From Desulfomicrobium orale DSM 12838 (lineage in GTDB: Bacteria; Desulfobacterota; Desulfovibrionia; Desulfovibrionales; Desulfomicrobiaceae): a stretch of 64,000 nucleotides of DNA. Below are positions 9,021-17,665 of the stretch, piece after piece (within the stretch, counting starts at the first letter, position 1; each line of letters starts with the position of its first letter). The notes below the pieces were generated by a model that worked only from the letters and a program-made list of their open reading frames with translations, was not told the origin of the DNA and did no database searches. The translations under genes and the position numbers were made by a program. The stretch spans positions 558,001-622,000 of the forward strand of contig NZ_CP014230.1 of assembly GCF_001553625.1 (NCBI RefSeq), read 5' to 3'.

Positions 9021-9298
9021 GGACCGGGCGTTATCCGTTCCCCCTGTTTTTGGCAATATGAAGCGCTCCTTGCCCGCCGCGTCCCCCTTTGCTAGGTGGC
9101 GCTGACAATTTTTGATTTGAACGGAATGGCCTCCGGCGGGCCGGCAAGCCTCTGCCCCCTTTGCAGACACAGGGACAACTGTACAAACGCCTCTCCCGCC
9201 AAGTCGGGTTCTGGATAATCGCTCCGGAACACAGTCCGACAAAATGGGTCCAAGGCCCTGGCAGGATGCGGGGCCTCCCGCAAAAAAATATCGCAATC
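9021..9298. other. Divergent intergenic region before the polysaccharide cluster
   Basis: This 278-base stretch lies between the divergent sigma-54 activator gene and the first glycosyltransferase gene. It must hold promoters for both directions, yet no convincing -24/-12 or -35/-10 pair was seen. The glycosyltransferase frame is open from 9161, so part of this region could be coding if an upstream start is used. Confidence 0.35.
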
Positions 9299-10420
9299 AT
9301 GGCCATATTATCTCCCAACCCCAAACCCGTGCTGTTCCGGGTCACCAACAACCTTAAAATTGGGGGTGTGCAACGCCGTCTGCGCGCGCTATTGCCATTG
9401 CTCACGGACCGGTACGACGTGCATGTGGTCACCTACAAAGAGCGCGGCGTCTTTTTTGACGAACTTGCCCAACTCGGTGTGCATGTCCATTTTTTGCCGA
9501 GCAAAGGACACTGGGATCCTGTGGCTATCTGGAAGCTGGCCCGTTTGTTCCGCCGACACCACGCCGATATCGTACACACCCATTCGTTTGGGGGAAATAT
9601 TTTTGGCATCTTGGCCGCGGCTCTGGCTCGTGTGCCGGTGCGCATCGGCCAGGTCCATTCCCGCGGGCTACACTGGTATGGCAAAAGCAAATTCAGAAGA
9701 TTCCGGCAAATTCTTGAAGAATCTGTAGTCCACGCACTATTTTCCCACAAAATTCTTTTTGTTTCTGAAGAGTCGCTCGAATATTTCCAGAAAAAAACCC
9801 ATCTCCCAAATGCACGGCTCAGTGTATTGCATAACGGTCTGTCTCTGCCAGAAAACCAACAACCTTTTCTGAAATCCGCATTCAACCTTCCGGAAGACCG
9901 CTTACTGGTCGGATTTGTAGGGCGTCTGACTCCAAAAAAAGGAATTCCACTTTTTTTACGTTTTATACAACGTATAATCAAATCAGAGAATGATACATTT
10001 CATTTTGTTATTATTGGAAGTGGAAATATATCCTCGTATAAAGAAATGGCAAAAAAACTGAATATTTTGCAATTCATTACCTTTACAGGGGAGATACAGG
10101 ACATACACAGGGTATATCCCCTCTTAGACGTACTCATGTTCACCTCAAAAGCAGAGCATGAGGGAATGCCAGGAGTTGTTCTCGAAGCATGCGCCCATGG
10201 TTTGCCTATTCTTGCCCAAAAAAGCAGGCCCATCCAGGAGATATCCGCCTATTATTCAAGAATTTTTTACCTCAATGACGCGGAAACTCCGGAAGTCCAG
10301 ATCCGCCAGGCGTTGAACTCCCCCCCCGCAGATCTGGCCATGTTTACATCGGAGTTCTCCATTACAGCAATGCACCAACGCACAGTGAAAATATACCAGG
10401 AGCTTCTGGGAAAAAAATAA
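9299..10420 (+). CDS. Family 4 glycosyltransferase (GT-B)
   Basis: This 373-residue cytoplasmic or membrane-associated enzyme probably adds a sugar to a lipid-linked glycan. The N-terminal half starts VTNNLKIGGVQRRLRALLPL, with the family's glycine-rich opening. The C-terminal half has FVGRLTPKKG and the nucleotide-sugar binding stretch EHEGMPGVVLEACAHGLPIL with the E-x7-E arrangement. The ATG at 9299 gives the normal N-terminus, though the frame is open to 9161. A run of eight C lies at 10320-10327 near the 3' end and is in frame. The stop overlaps the deacetylase start by one base. Confidence 0.88.
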   Translation: MAILSPNPKPVLFRVTNNLKIGGVQRRLRALLPLLTDRYDVHVVTYKERGVFFDELAQLGVHVHFLPSKGHWDPVAIWKLARLFRRHHADIVHTHSFGGNIFGILAAALARVPVRIGQVHSRGLHWYGKSKFRRFRQILEESVVHALFSHKILFVSEESLEYFQKKTHLPNARLSVLHNGLSLPENQQPFLKSAFNLPEDRLLVGFVGRLTPKKGIPLFLRFIQRIIKSENDTFHFVIIGSGNISSYKEMAKKLNILQFITFTGEIQDIHRVYPLLDVLMFTSKAEHEGMPGVVLEACAHGLPILAQKSRPIQEISAYYSRIFYLNDAETPEVQIRQALNSPPADLAMFTSEFSITAMHQRTVKIYQELLGKK

Positions 10421-11418
10421 TGAGCATTCTGTCATTTACTCAAGCACTCTGCAGGCCAAGCATCCCTGTATTATGCTACCATCAAGTGCGGCCAGACAGC
10501 GGCATGTCTCCCGAAAAATTCGGGACACATCTTGATATCATCAGAAAGATTGGCTTTGATACAATATCATTACTTGATCTTTATGAAATCATTCAAGAAA
10601 AAAAATCCATAACATCTCCATCAGTTGTTCTGACATTTGATGACTGTACCCTGGATAACTGGATATATGCGATCCCAGAGTTGCAGAAAAGAAATATGAA
10701 AGGCGTCTTTTTCGCTATCACAGATGATATCATGGATGGATCTGCCCGTAAGCGATCGGACCAGACAGCATCGCCCCTGGAGATACCGCCAACACCACAC
10801 ATCATGAGCAGAGCCCTCCAAGGCGACAAATACTTTTTCATGAACCGAAGCGAAATTTTCGCAACGGTCCATGAGCTGGGCATGGAGGTTTATTCGCACA
10901 CAGCCGCCCATCAGGCTTGCTATCTGGACATGACTCCGACAGGACAACTCTCTGACCGGGCTCACTGGAGCCATCACGCGCTCTCTGGCTATGATGCGCC
11001 TCCTTCCACCCCGACATTTCCCATAGGCAGCGCCTATGCCCATAATGGTTGGGGAAAATCCTGGACCGGCGAAGAGCTCCAAATCAATTCTCCGGATCTC
11101 CGTAAGAAATTTTGCATCAAAGATTTTTTACAAAGTAAAAAAACTCTTGAAGAGATTCTCGACAAACCGTGCCCCTTTCTTTGTCTTCCCTGGGGGCAGG
11201 GAGACAACATCACTCTTGAAGCGGCGCAAGAAGCAGGCTTCCTCGGAGTGCTTAATCTCAGATACAATGCAGTGTGCGGCAAGACAGACCCGTTCTCCAT
11301 AGGGCGTCTCTCTGTCAGTAGCAGAAGAAAAAAAATCTGGCTGCTCACTAAACTTTTACTTCTCGCGCATAGCACCTCTGCGCGTACTATCAACCGCCTC
11401 AGGTGGAGAAGGCCATGA
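10420..11418 (+). CDS. Polysaccharide deacetylase family protein (NodB-type)
   Basis: This 332-residue enzyme would remove acetyl groups from a glycan. The NodB motif VVLTFDDCTLDN supplies the catalytic and metal Asp pair, and VYSHTAAHQ gives the His-x3-His metal ligands. The region between is expanded relative to minimal NodB domains. No signal peptide is evident, so it may act on an intracellular lipid-linked precursor. Its ATG shares a base with the previous stop codon, and its TGA overlaps the next start (ATGA, 11415-11418), so it is translationally coupled on both sides. Confidence 0.82.
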   Translation: MSILSFTQALCRPSIPVLCYHQVRPDSGMSPEKFGTHLDIIRKIGFDTISLLDLYEIIQEKKSITSPSVVLTFDDCTLDNWIYAIPELQKRNMKGVFFAITDDIMDGSARKRSDQTASPLEIPPTPHIMSRALQGDKYFFMNRSEIFATVHELGMEVYSHTAAHQACYLDMTPTGQLSDRAHWSHHALSGYDAPPSTPTFPIGSAYAHNGWGKSWTGEELQINSPDLRKKFCIKDFLQSKKTLEEILDKPCPFLCLPWGQGDNITLEAAQEAGFLGVLNLRYNAVCGKTDPFSIGRLSVSSRRKKIWLLTKLLLLAHSTSARTINRLRWRRP

Positions 11419-12482
11419 ATATCGCCTTTGTTAACTCCACCCGCAAGTGGGGCGGTGTGAAGAGCTGGACCCTGGACGCGGCCCGGGCACTGAGCGCCCG
11501 AGGGCACGAGATATCCATCATCGGCCGTCCGGGACCGTTCGTGGACAAGGCGGCTGGTCTGGGCCTTCGGGCCAGAGCCGTTTCTTTCGGGCCGGACTTC
11601 AACCCTCTGCTCGTGACCAGAATGCTGCGCTGGTTCCGCTCCGGAAAAACTGACCTCGTAGTAGTCAACGTGGGCAAGGACATGCGCAGTGCGGGCGTCG
11701 CGGCCAGGCTGCTCGATATTCCGGTAGTACACCGCGTGGGTCTGTCCGGAGACATGGAAGACACTTTCAAGGTCAGGGCCATGCACAAATGGGTCCGCCC
11801 GGCTCTGCTCGCCCCCTGTGCCCAGATCAAACACGGCCTGCTGAAAGAACTACGCTACCTCGGGCCCGAAGAAATCTCCGTGGTGCTGACGGGCAAGGAA
11901 CCCGCCCCAGCCGTGCCGGAAAACGTCCATCGCCCCGTGTGCTTCATCTCCACCAGCCAGCTCAACGCCGACAAAGGACACAAGGACGCCCTCGCGGCCA
12001 TGAGCCTGCTTAAAAAGCAGGGCCACGATTTCGAATATCATGTGGTGGGAACGGGCGCCATCGAAGCCGAACTGAAAGCTCTGGCCGACAGACTGGGCCT
12101 GAACGGACGGGTTTTCTGGCATGGATTTCAACCCGACGTACGCGCCCTGCTACGCCAGGCCGACGTTTTTCTGCTGCCCTCGATGAACGAGGGTCTGCCC
12201 AACTCCCTGCTGGAGGCCATGGCCGAAGGGTTGGTCTGCGTGGCCAGAAACGTGGGCGGCGTGGCCGAAGTCTGGCCTGAGGACGCTCCCGGCCTGCTTC
12301 TGCCCTATGGGGCCCGGCCGGAGGAGCTCGCCCGTATATTGATGGAACTGCTGGACGCGGGCGATGAACATATTCTCGCCCTGCGGCGGATTTTCTACGC
12401 TACGGCGCGGGAAAACTCCCGTGAACGCATGGTCTGTGAGCTGGAGCGCTTTTTTGAAGAGGTCGCAGGACGTGCAGTCTAA
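11415..12482 (+). CDS. Family 4 glycosyltransferase
   Basis: This 355-residue GT-B enzyme begins MNIAFVNSTRKWGGVKSWTL, with the glycine motif of the acceptor domain. The donor domain contains FISTSQLNADKGHKDAL and the E-x7-E region LLPSMNEGLPNSLLEAMAEG. ATG 11415 has GGAGAAGG just upstream and overlaps the deacetylase stop. It probably adds one sugar of the surface glycan built by this cluster; donor and acceptor are unknown. Confidence 0.9.
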   Translation: MNIAFVNSTRKWGGVKSWTLDAARALSARGHEISIIGRPGPFVDKAAGLGLRARAVSFGPDFNPLLVTRMLRWFRSGKTDLVVVNVGKDMRSAGVAARLLDIPVVHRVGLSGDMEDTFKVRAMHKWVRPALLAPCAQIKHGLLKELRYLGPEEISVVLTGKEPAPAVPENVHRPVCFISTSQLNADKGHKDALAAMSLLKKQGHDFEYHVVGTGAIEAELKALADRLGLNGRVFWHGFQPDVRALLRQADVFLLPSMNEGLPNSLLEAMAEGLVCVARNVGGVAEVWPEDAPGLLLPYGARPEELARILMELLDAGDEHILALRRIFYATARENSRERMVCELERFFEEVAGRAV

Positions 12483-12486
12483 ACTG

Positions 12487-13653
12487 ATGGAAAACGGCGT
12501 CACCGCCCTGACCGGCATTTTCTTTCTTCTGTTGTGTCTGGCCCCCGCCTCCATGGACGGACTGTTTCTCGCCGTGCCCGCCGTCATTTTCTATCTGCTG
12601 TGGAAGGAAAAACGCATCGCTTCCTTCTTTCTCGACCCGCCCCTTCTGGGCTTGCTTGCCTTCATCGTCCTGGCGCTGCTGAACGTCCTTCTGGGCGCGG
12701 GAGACTACAGCAAAGCCGTCAAGCTCGGACGCTGGATTCCGCCATTTCTGCTGGGCAAATTCTTCGTCTGGAAATGTCCCGCCCGTCTGGCTCCCGCCCT
12801 GCTTTACGGTGCGGGCTTCATTGCCACGCTGTTCGCCGGCGCGGCCATCCTGTACGCTCTGGGTCTGGACAGCATGGGCGATGCATCCATCACCCTAGAC
12901 GACCCGGAACTGACCTTCAAAAATCTCAGCAGAGCGGCCCTCTACGCGGGGCTGGCCGCGTTCATCCTTTTTTGCCATTTTCTGGAAGCGCCGTCTCTCT
13001 GGTACGCGAACCTGCCGCCCACTCTTTTCCTGGCCGGCGTCCTGATTCTCGCGGGCAGAAGGGCGACTTTTTCCGGGTTTCTGGCTTGCTCGGCGCTGCT
13101 TCTCGCGGCCCGCAGAAAATTCGTTCTGCTCGGTCTTGGTCTGGCTGTCGCCGTGGGAGGAATCATCGTCCTGAACCAAGCTGACCGGTTCAATATCGCG
13201 CCGGAACACCTGGCCACCCACCAGGGCGTCACGGAACGGCAGTCCGTCTGGTACGCGGCCTGGAAAATTTTTCAGGAACATCCCGTTCTGGGTGCGGGCG
13301 TGGGCACATTCCGGGAAAAGTCGGACCCCTTCGTTCAGGAGTGGTTCGCCCGGCACCCGCAGCACCAGCGCCACGAAATTTTATCCGAACCCCACAACGT
13401 GATCCTGCACACCCTGGCCGAGAACGGCCTGACCGGAACGCTCCTGCTGCTCCTTGCCTTCGCCGGAGCCGGTGTAGCGGTCTGGAAAGCGCGGGACGCC
13501 ACACCGGGCGCGCTCTGCCTGTGTGGCTGCCTGGGTCTTGTCTTCGTCCATATCCAGCTTCAGGTGCACACCGTGACCAATGTGGCCGTGCTCATCTTTC
13601 TGTTGCTGGGCATGGCTCGCGGACTCGTTCCCACACCGGAGCAACCTTCGTGA
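12487..13653 (+). CDS. O-antigen ligase/polymerase-like membrane protein (WaaL/Wzy family)
   Basis: This 388-residue protein has about ten to twelve membrane segments. The family mark is the periplasmic loop with ERQSVWYAAWKIFQEHPVLG followed by GVGTFREKS and HNVILHTLAENGLTG. Such proteins ligate a polysaccharide to lipid A core or polymerise repeat units in the periplasm. The start is uncertain: ATG 12487 is preceded by GTG 12472, which overlaps the upstream gene and has GAGG at suitable spacing. The stop overlaps the next start. Confidence 0.85.
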   Translation: MENGVTALTGIFFLLLCLAPASMDGLFLAVPAVIFYLLWKEKRIASFFLDPPLLGLLAFIVLALLNVLLGAGDYSKAVKLGRWIPPFLLGKFFVWKCPARLAPALLYGAGFIATLFAGAAILYALGLDSMGDASITLDDPELTFKNLSRAALYAGLAAFILFCHFLEAPSLWYANLPPTLFLAGVLILAGRRATFSGFLACSALLLAARRKFVLLGLGLAVAVGGIIVLNQADRFNIAPEHLATHQGVTERQSVWYAAWKIFQEHPVLGAGVGTFREKSDPFVQEWFARHPQHQRHEILSEPHNVILHTLAENGLTGTLLLLLAFAGAGVAVWKARDATPGALCLCGCLGLVFVHIQLQVHTVTNVAVLIFLLLGMARGLVPTPEQPS

Positions 13654-14765
13654 ACCTGGTCTACGCCGCCAGGTCCAAAATCCCCTCGCGGCACGCCAAC
13701 GCCGTGCAGGTGGCGCATATGATCTGCGCCCTGGCCCCCTTGGTCGACAGCCTGAACGTCTGTCTGCCCGGCGGACTGTCCCGCAGGTTCAGGTTCCGCG
13801 CCGGGACATGGCTGTCGGCCTACGGTCGGAAATTGCCCGGCAACGTGCATGTGCATTTCATGCCGGACGGCCCGGATCACGGTTTTGAAAAACGCGTATT
13901 GGCCGTACTGAAAGAGCCGGAGCTGATTTTCACCCGCAGCCCGTGGCTGGCCTGGAAATTGGTCCGGGAGGATGTGCCGGTGCTGTTCGAATCCCATGCG
14001 GTTTCCCGCGATGCCGCACAGGTGCGGATACCGGATTTCATCCGCGCCCTGAACGATTCCCGGTCCGGTGCGGTGGTGGCCATTTCGGAACACATCGCCC
14101 AAGAATATCTCGCCGGCGGGCTGTCTCCGGAACGCGTGCTCATCGCCCCGGACGGCGTGGATGTGGAAGCCTTCGCCCACCCCGCATCCGGCGGTCTGGG
14201 CAGGCTGTTCGGCCCGGTCGTGTACGAGCGTCCGGCCATGGTTTACACGGGTTCTCTGATCCCCGAAAAAGGGGCGGCCTTTCTGGCCGAAGCCGCAGTC
14301 CGTCTGCCGCATCTGCACGTGGTCGTCATCGGCGGCAGTGCGCGGGAGTCCGCCCGTCTCGCGGCGGATGCGCCACCTAACCTCTTCACACACCCGGCCG
14401 TGCCTCACAAAAACATACCCGCCATCCTGCACGATGCGGCCATGCTGGTCATGCCCTACATGCCCACGGGAGACCTCATTTCGTACATGTCTCCCCTGAA
14501 GCTTTTTGAATATCTGGCCACAGGCAGGCCCGTCCTCTCGGCCGACCTGCCCGTCCTGCGGCCCTTTCTGCGCCACGGAGAGAACTGTCTGCTCTTCGCC
14601 CCCGGCTCCATGGACGACCTCTGCGCTCAGGCCGGGCACATTCTGGACATGACTCCGGAGGCGCTTGCCGCCATGCGCACCCGCACCGATCTGCCCACCT
14701 GGGAAAACAGGGCCCGGACCATCCTTGACTGGCACCGCGCGTTGCGGAAAAAAGCCGGGGCATGA
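13650..14765 (+). CDS. Family 4 glycosyltransferase
   Basis: This 371-residue GT-B enzyme begins at GTG 13650, which overlaps the preceding stop and gives MNLVYAARSKIPSRHANAVQ. The donor-binding half contains MVYTGSLIPEKGAAFL and a C-terminal region, MSPLKLFEYLATGRPVLSAD, of the type that contacts the nucleotide-sugar. A long frame is also open antisense to this gene and the next; it reflects GC-rich codon usage and not a gene. Confidence 0.87.
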   Translation: MNLVYAARSKIPSRHANAVQVAHMICALAPLVDSLNVCLPGGLSRRFRFRAGTWLSAYGRKLPGNVHVHFMPDGPDHGFEKRVLAVLKEPELIFTRSPWLAWKLVREDVPVLFESHAVSRDAAQVRIPDFIRALNDSRSGAVVAISEHIAQEYLAGGLSPERVLIAPDGVDVEAFAHPASGGLGRLFGPVVYERPAMVYTGSLIPEKGAAFLAEAAVRLPHLHVVVIGGSARESARLAADAPPNLFTHPAVPHKNIPAILHDAAMLVMPYMPTGDLISYMSPLKLFEYLATGRPVLSADLPVLRPFLRHGENCLLFAPGSMDDLCAQAGHILDMTPEALAAMRTRTDLPTWENRARTILDWHRALRKKAGA

Positions 14766-14831
14766 CCGGACATGCGCCGGACGGCACCCCCAAAAACTCC
14801 ATCGAAAGACAGACTTCAAGCCACACAGGAC

Positions 14832-16586
14832 ATGAGTATCGCCCAAAATCAAAGCCTCCGGCTGCTGCGCCGCTGCCTCGGATATTTCAAGCCATACAGG
14901 CTGTACGTCGCCGCGGCCTTCACCGCCCTCGGTGTGGTGGCCCTGAGCACGGCGGCGGCCGCCTATCTGGTGCAGCCCGCCCTGGACAGGATTTTCATCG
15001 AAAAGGATGAAACCGCCCTCAAGCTCGTGCCGCTTCTGTTGATCGGCGTATTCCTGACCAAAGGCGTGGGCCTCTTCATCCAGAAATTCCTCATGTCCTA
15101 CTGCGGGCTCAAGGTGCTGGAACAGCTCCGTTACGAACTCTTTGCCAAAATCATCTGCCTGCCCGTGGATTTCTTCGGCGAAACGCGGGTGGGCATGCTC
15201 ATGTCGCGCATCATCAACGACGTGAACCTGATCAGTTCGAGCCTGCCGGAAGTGATCCGCATCACCCAGAACAGCCTGACCATGATCGGCCTTGTCGCTC
15301 TGGTCATCTACCGCGACGCGCAGCTGGCTTTCTGGGCCTGTCTGGTCTTTCCCCTGACCGTGTACCCGGTCATCTATTTCGGCCGGAAGCTGCGCAAGAT
15401 CGGACGCAGTTACCAGGCCAAGATCGCGGATATCTCCTCGCATCTGCAGGAAAGCTTCAACGGCCTGCGCGTGGTCAAGGCCTTCGCCACCGAGGATCTG
15501 GAAAAGGACAAATTCCGGCAGGCCAGCAACAAACTGGTACGCATCGGCATCAAAGGAAAAATCTACAACCAGCTGTCCTCTCCCGTCACGGAGTTCATCG
15601 GCGCGGTGGGCGCGGGGCTGGTCATCTGGTACGGCGGCAGCCAGGTCATTGCCGGAGAACGCACCCCCGGCGAATTTTTCTCTTTCATGACCGCCCTGGT
15701 CATGCTCTACGACCCCATCAAATCCATCAGCCAGGCCAACAACACCATCCAGCAGGCCCTGGCCGGAGCCGAACGGGTGTTTGAAATTCTGGACGGGCCG
15801 GATCTGCGCGAGGAAGCGGGTGGAGAACTGGAATACGCGCCGCCGTTCGTCTCTCTGGATTTCGAGGATGTGTCCTTCACCTATCCCGGAAACCCGGAAC
15901 CCGCCCTGCGCCACATAAACCTGAGCATCCGGGCCGGGCAACGCGTGGCCTTTGTGGGGCCGAGCGGCGCGGGTAAAACCACCCTGGGACATCTCATCGC
16001 CCGCTTCCACGACTGTCAGGAAGGCCGCATCCGCATCAACGGCCATGACGTGGCAGAATACACCCTGGAATCCCTGCGCCGGGGCATCGGCATCGTTTCC
16101 CAGGACCCGTTTCTCTTCAACATGACCGTGGCCGAGAACATCGCCTACGGCCAGCACATGGACCGCGAAGCGGTAATGCAGGCAGCCAGAGCGGCCTACG
16201 CGCATGATTTCATCCTCGAACTGCCGAACGGCTACGGCACGCTGGTGGGGGAAAAAGGAGTGAAGCTCTCGGGCGGCCAGAAACAGCGCCTGACCATTGC
16301 CCGGGCCATCATGAAAGACCCTTCCCTGCTCATTCTGGACGAGGCCACCTCGGCGCTGGACACCCAATCCGAACGCATCGTACAGCAGGCGCTGGATAAC
16401 CTCATGCGCGGGCGTACCAGTGTGATTATCGCCCACCGGCTGTCCACCATTTTGTCCGCCGACACCATCGTGGTCATGGAAAACGGCCGCATCACGGCCC
16501 AGGGACCGCACCAGCGGCTGCTGGAGGAGAGCCCGGCCTACCGGAAACTGTACGAACTCCAGTTCAGGACGGAAACACCCGCCTGA
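14832..16586 (+). CDS. MsbA-type ABC exporter (fused membrane and ATPase domains)
   Basis: This 584-residue half-transporter forms a homodimer that flips a lipid or lipid-linked glycan across the inner membrane. Residues 1 to about 310 carry six membrane segments. The ATPase domain has Walker A GPSGAGKTT, signature LSGGQKQRLTIARAI, Walker B LLILDEATSALD and the switch His in IIAHRLST. ATG 14832 (MSIAQNQS) is preceded by AGGA and gives the family's usual N-terminus. Its place in a glycan cluster suggests export of lipid A core or a lipid-linked oligosaccharide. Confidence 0.9.
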   Translation: MSIAQNQSLRLLRRCLGYFKPYRLYVAAAFTALGVVALSTAAAAYLVQPALDRIFIEKDETALKLVPLLLIGVFLTKGVGLFIQKFLMSYCGLKVLEQLRYELFAKIICLPVDFFGETRVGMLMSRIINDVNLISSSLPEVIRITQNSLTMIGLVALVIYRDAQLAFWACLVFPLTVYPVIYFGRKLRKIGRSYQAKIADISSHLQESFNGLRVVKAFATEDLEKDKFRQASNKLVRIGIKGKIYNQLSSPVTEFIGAVGAGLVIWYGGSQVIAGERTPGEFFSFMTALVMLYDPIKSISQANNTIQQALAGAERVFEILDGPDLREEAGGELEYAPPFVSLDFEDVSFTYPGNPEPALRHINLSIRAGQRVAFVGPSGAGKTTLGHLIARFHDCQEGRIRINGHDVAEYTLESLRRGIGIVSQDPFLFNMTVAENIAYGQHMDREAVMQAARAAYAHDFILELPNGYGTLVGEKGVKLSGGQKQRLTIARAIMKDPSLLILDEATSALDTQSERIVQQALDNLMRGRTSVIIAHRLSTILSADTIVVMENGRITAQGPHQRLLEESPAYRKLYELQFRTETPA

Positions 16587-16691
16587 CAGGAACGATTAAA
16601 CACCAGACGGGCATGGGCAACCCGGTCCCCACGCGGTACACTTTGGAGCCTCTGCAGGCGCGAAACGCAACATTTCACCATCAATCGAACC

Positions 16692-17540
16692 ATGCACTTA
16701 AGCTCACTGGAAAAAATGCGCGACTTCACCGCGCGCCATCTCGCCGACGCGGCAGACCGCCCGCTGGAGATTCTCGATCTGGGCAGCGCGGACATAGGCG
16801 GCACCTACGCCCAGTTCTTCGACAATCCCAAATGGAATTACCGGGGCGTGGATCTCGCTCCGGGGCCGAACATCCACGTGGTGCTCTCCAATCCGTACAA
16901 CTGGCGGGAACTGCCGACCCACTGCGCGGACGTGTTCATTTCCGGCCAGACTTTCGAGCACATCGAATTTTTCTGGCTGACCATGCTCGAAATCGCGCGG
17001 GTACTCAAACCGGGCGGACTATGTTGTATAATCGCTCCATCGCGCGGCCCCATCCACCGCTATCCTGTGGACTGCTGGCGCTTTTACCCCGACGGCTTCG
17101 CCGCCCTGGCCCGGTACGCGGACCTGGAAATTCTGGAGATACTCCATGACGGCGAGGACTGCCCTTCCTCTCCCGACAAAAGTGAAGAGTGGGGAGATCT
17201 GGTGCTGGTGGCCCGGAAAAAGGAAAACAAATCGACTGCAAGCAGTGGATATATAGACATATCTCCCGAAGCACAGATGAACGCCCAGCGGGCCCACCTG
17301 CAAGGGCAGATTGACCGTCAGAGAGCGGAGTTCGAAGAAAGCCGCCGGGAGCTGGAGCGCGACCTCGCTCTGGCCCAAACGCTGGTCCGGGAGAAACAAA
17401 CAGAAATCGAGATCACCGAGGAACGCTGCCAGCAAACCCAGGAGCTCCTGCGACAGCGCGAAAATCTCCTCCGGGAAATCAAAACCCGGCCCTGGCGGGT
17501 GCTATGGCGTCATCTAAAGAAAAGATTGCAGAAGTACTGA
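16692..17540 (+). CDS. SAM-dependent methyltransferase with C-terminal coiled coil
   Basis: This protein has 282 residues. The N-terminal 175 residues form a class I methyltransferase fold: EILDLGSADIGGTY is the SAM-binding motif I and ARVLKPGGLCCIIAPSRG the post-motif region. Residues about 190-260 are rich in Glu, Arg and Gln and predicted coiled coil, and the tail (TRPWRVLWRHLKKRL) is a basic amphipathic helix, a common membrane anchor of glycan-modifying enzymes. It probably methylates a sugar or a chain end. The 105-base gap before it may hold a separate promoter. Confidence 0.82.
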   Translation: MHLSSLEKMRDFTARHLADAADRPLEILDLGSADIGGTYAQFFDNPKWNYRGVDLAPGPNIHVVLSNPYNWRELPTHCADVFISGQTFEHIEFFWLTMLEIARVLKPGGLCCIIAPSRGPIHRYPVDCWRFYPDGFAALARYADLEILEILHDGEDCPSSPDKSEEWGDLVLVARKKENKSTASSGYIDISPEAQMNAQRAHLQGQIDRQRAEFEESRRELERDLALAQTLVREKQTEIEITEERCQQTQELLRQRENLLREIKTRPWRVLWRHLKKRLQKY

Positions 17541-17665
17541 CTTGGAAAAATACTGATTAACCGCCACTTAATTCCGACTTCAGATCAAAAATGATTTCTT
17601 AAAGGGAAGAAAATCGGCTCCTCACAGTACGAATTATAGTTTCTACCTCAACATCTGTTTCCAAC

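Noticed and set aside
13560-16511. A 983-codon open frame antisense to a glycosyltransferase and the MsbA-like gene
   Set aside because: Its product is low-complexity (His, Gly, Gln, Asp rich) with no domain, and it mirrors codon bias of two well-supported genes on the other strand.
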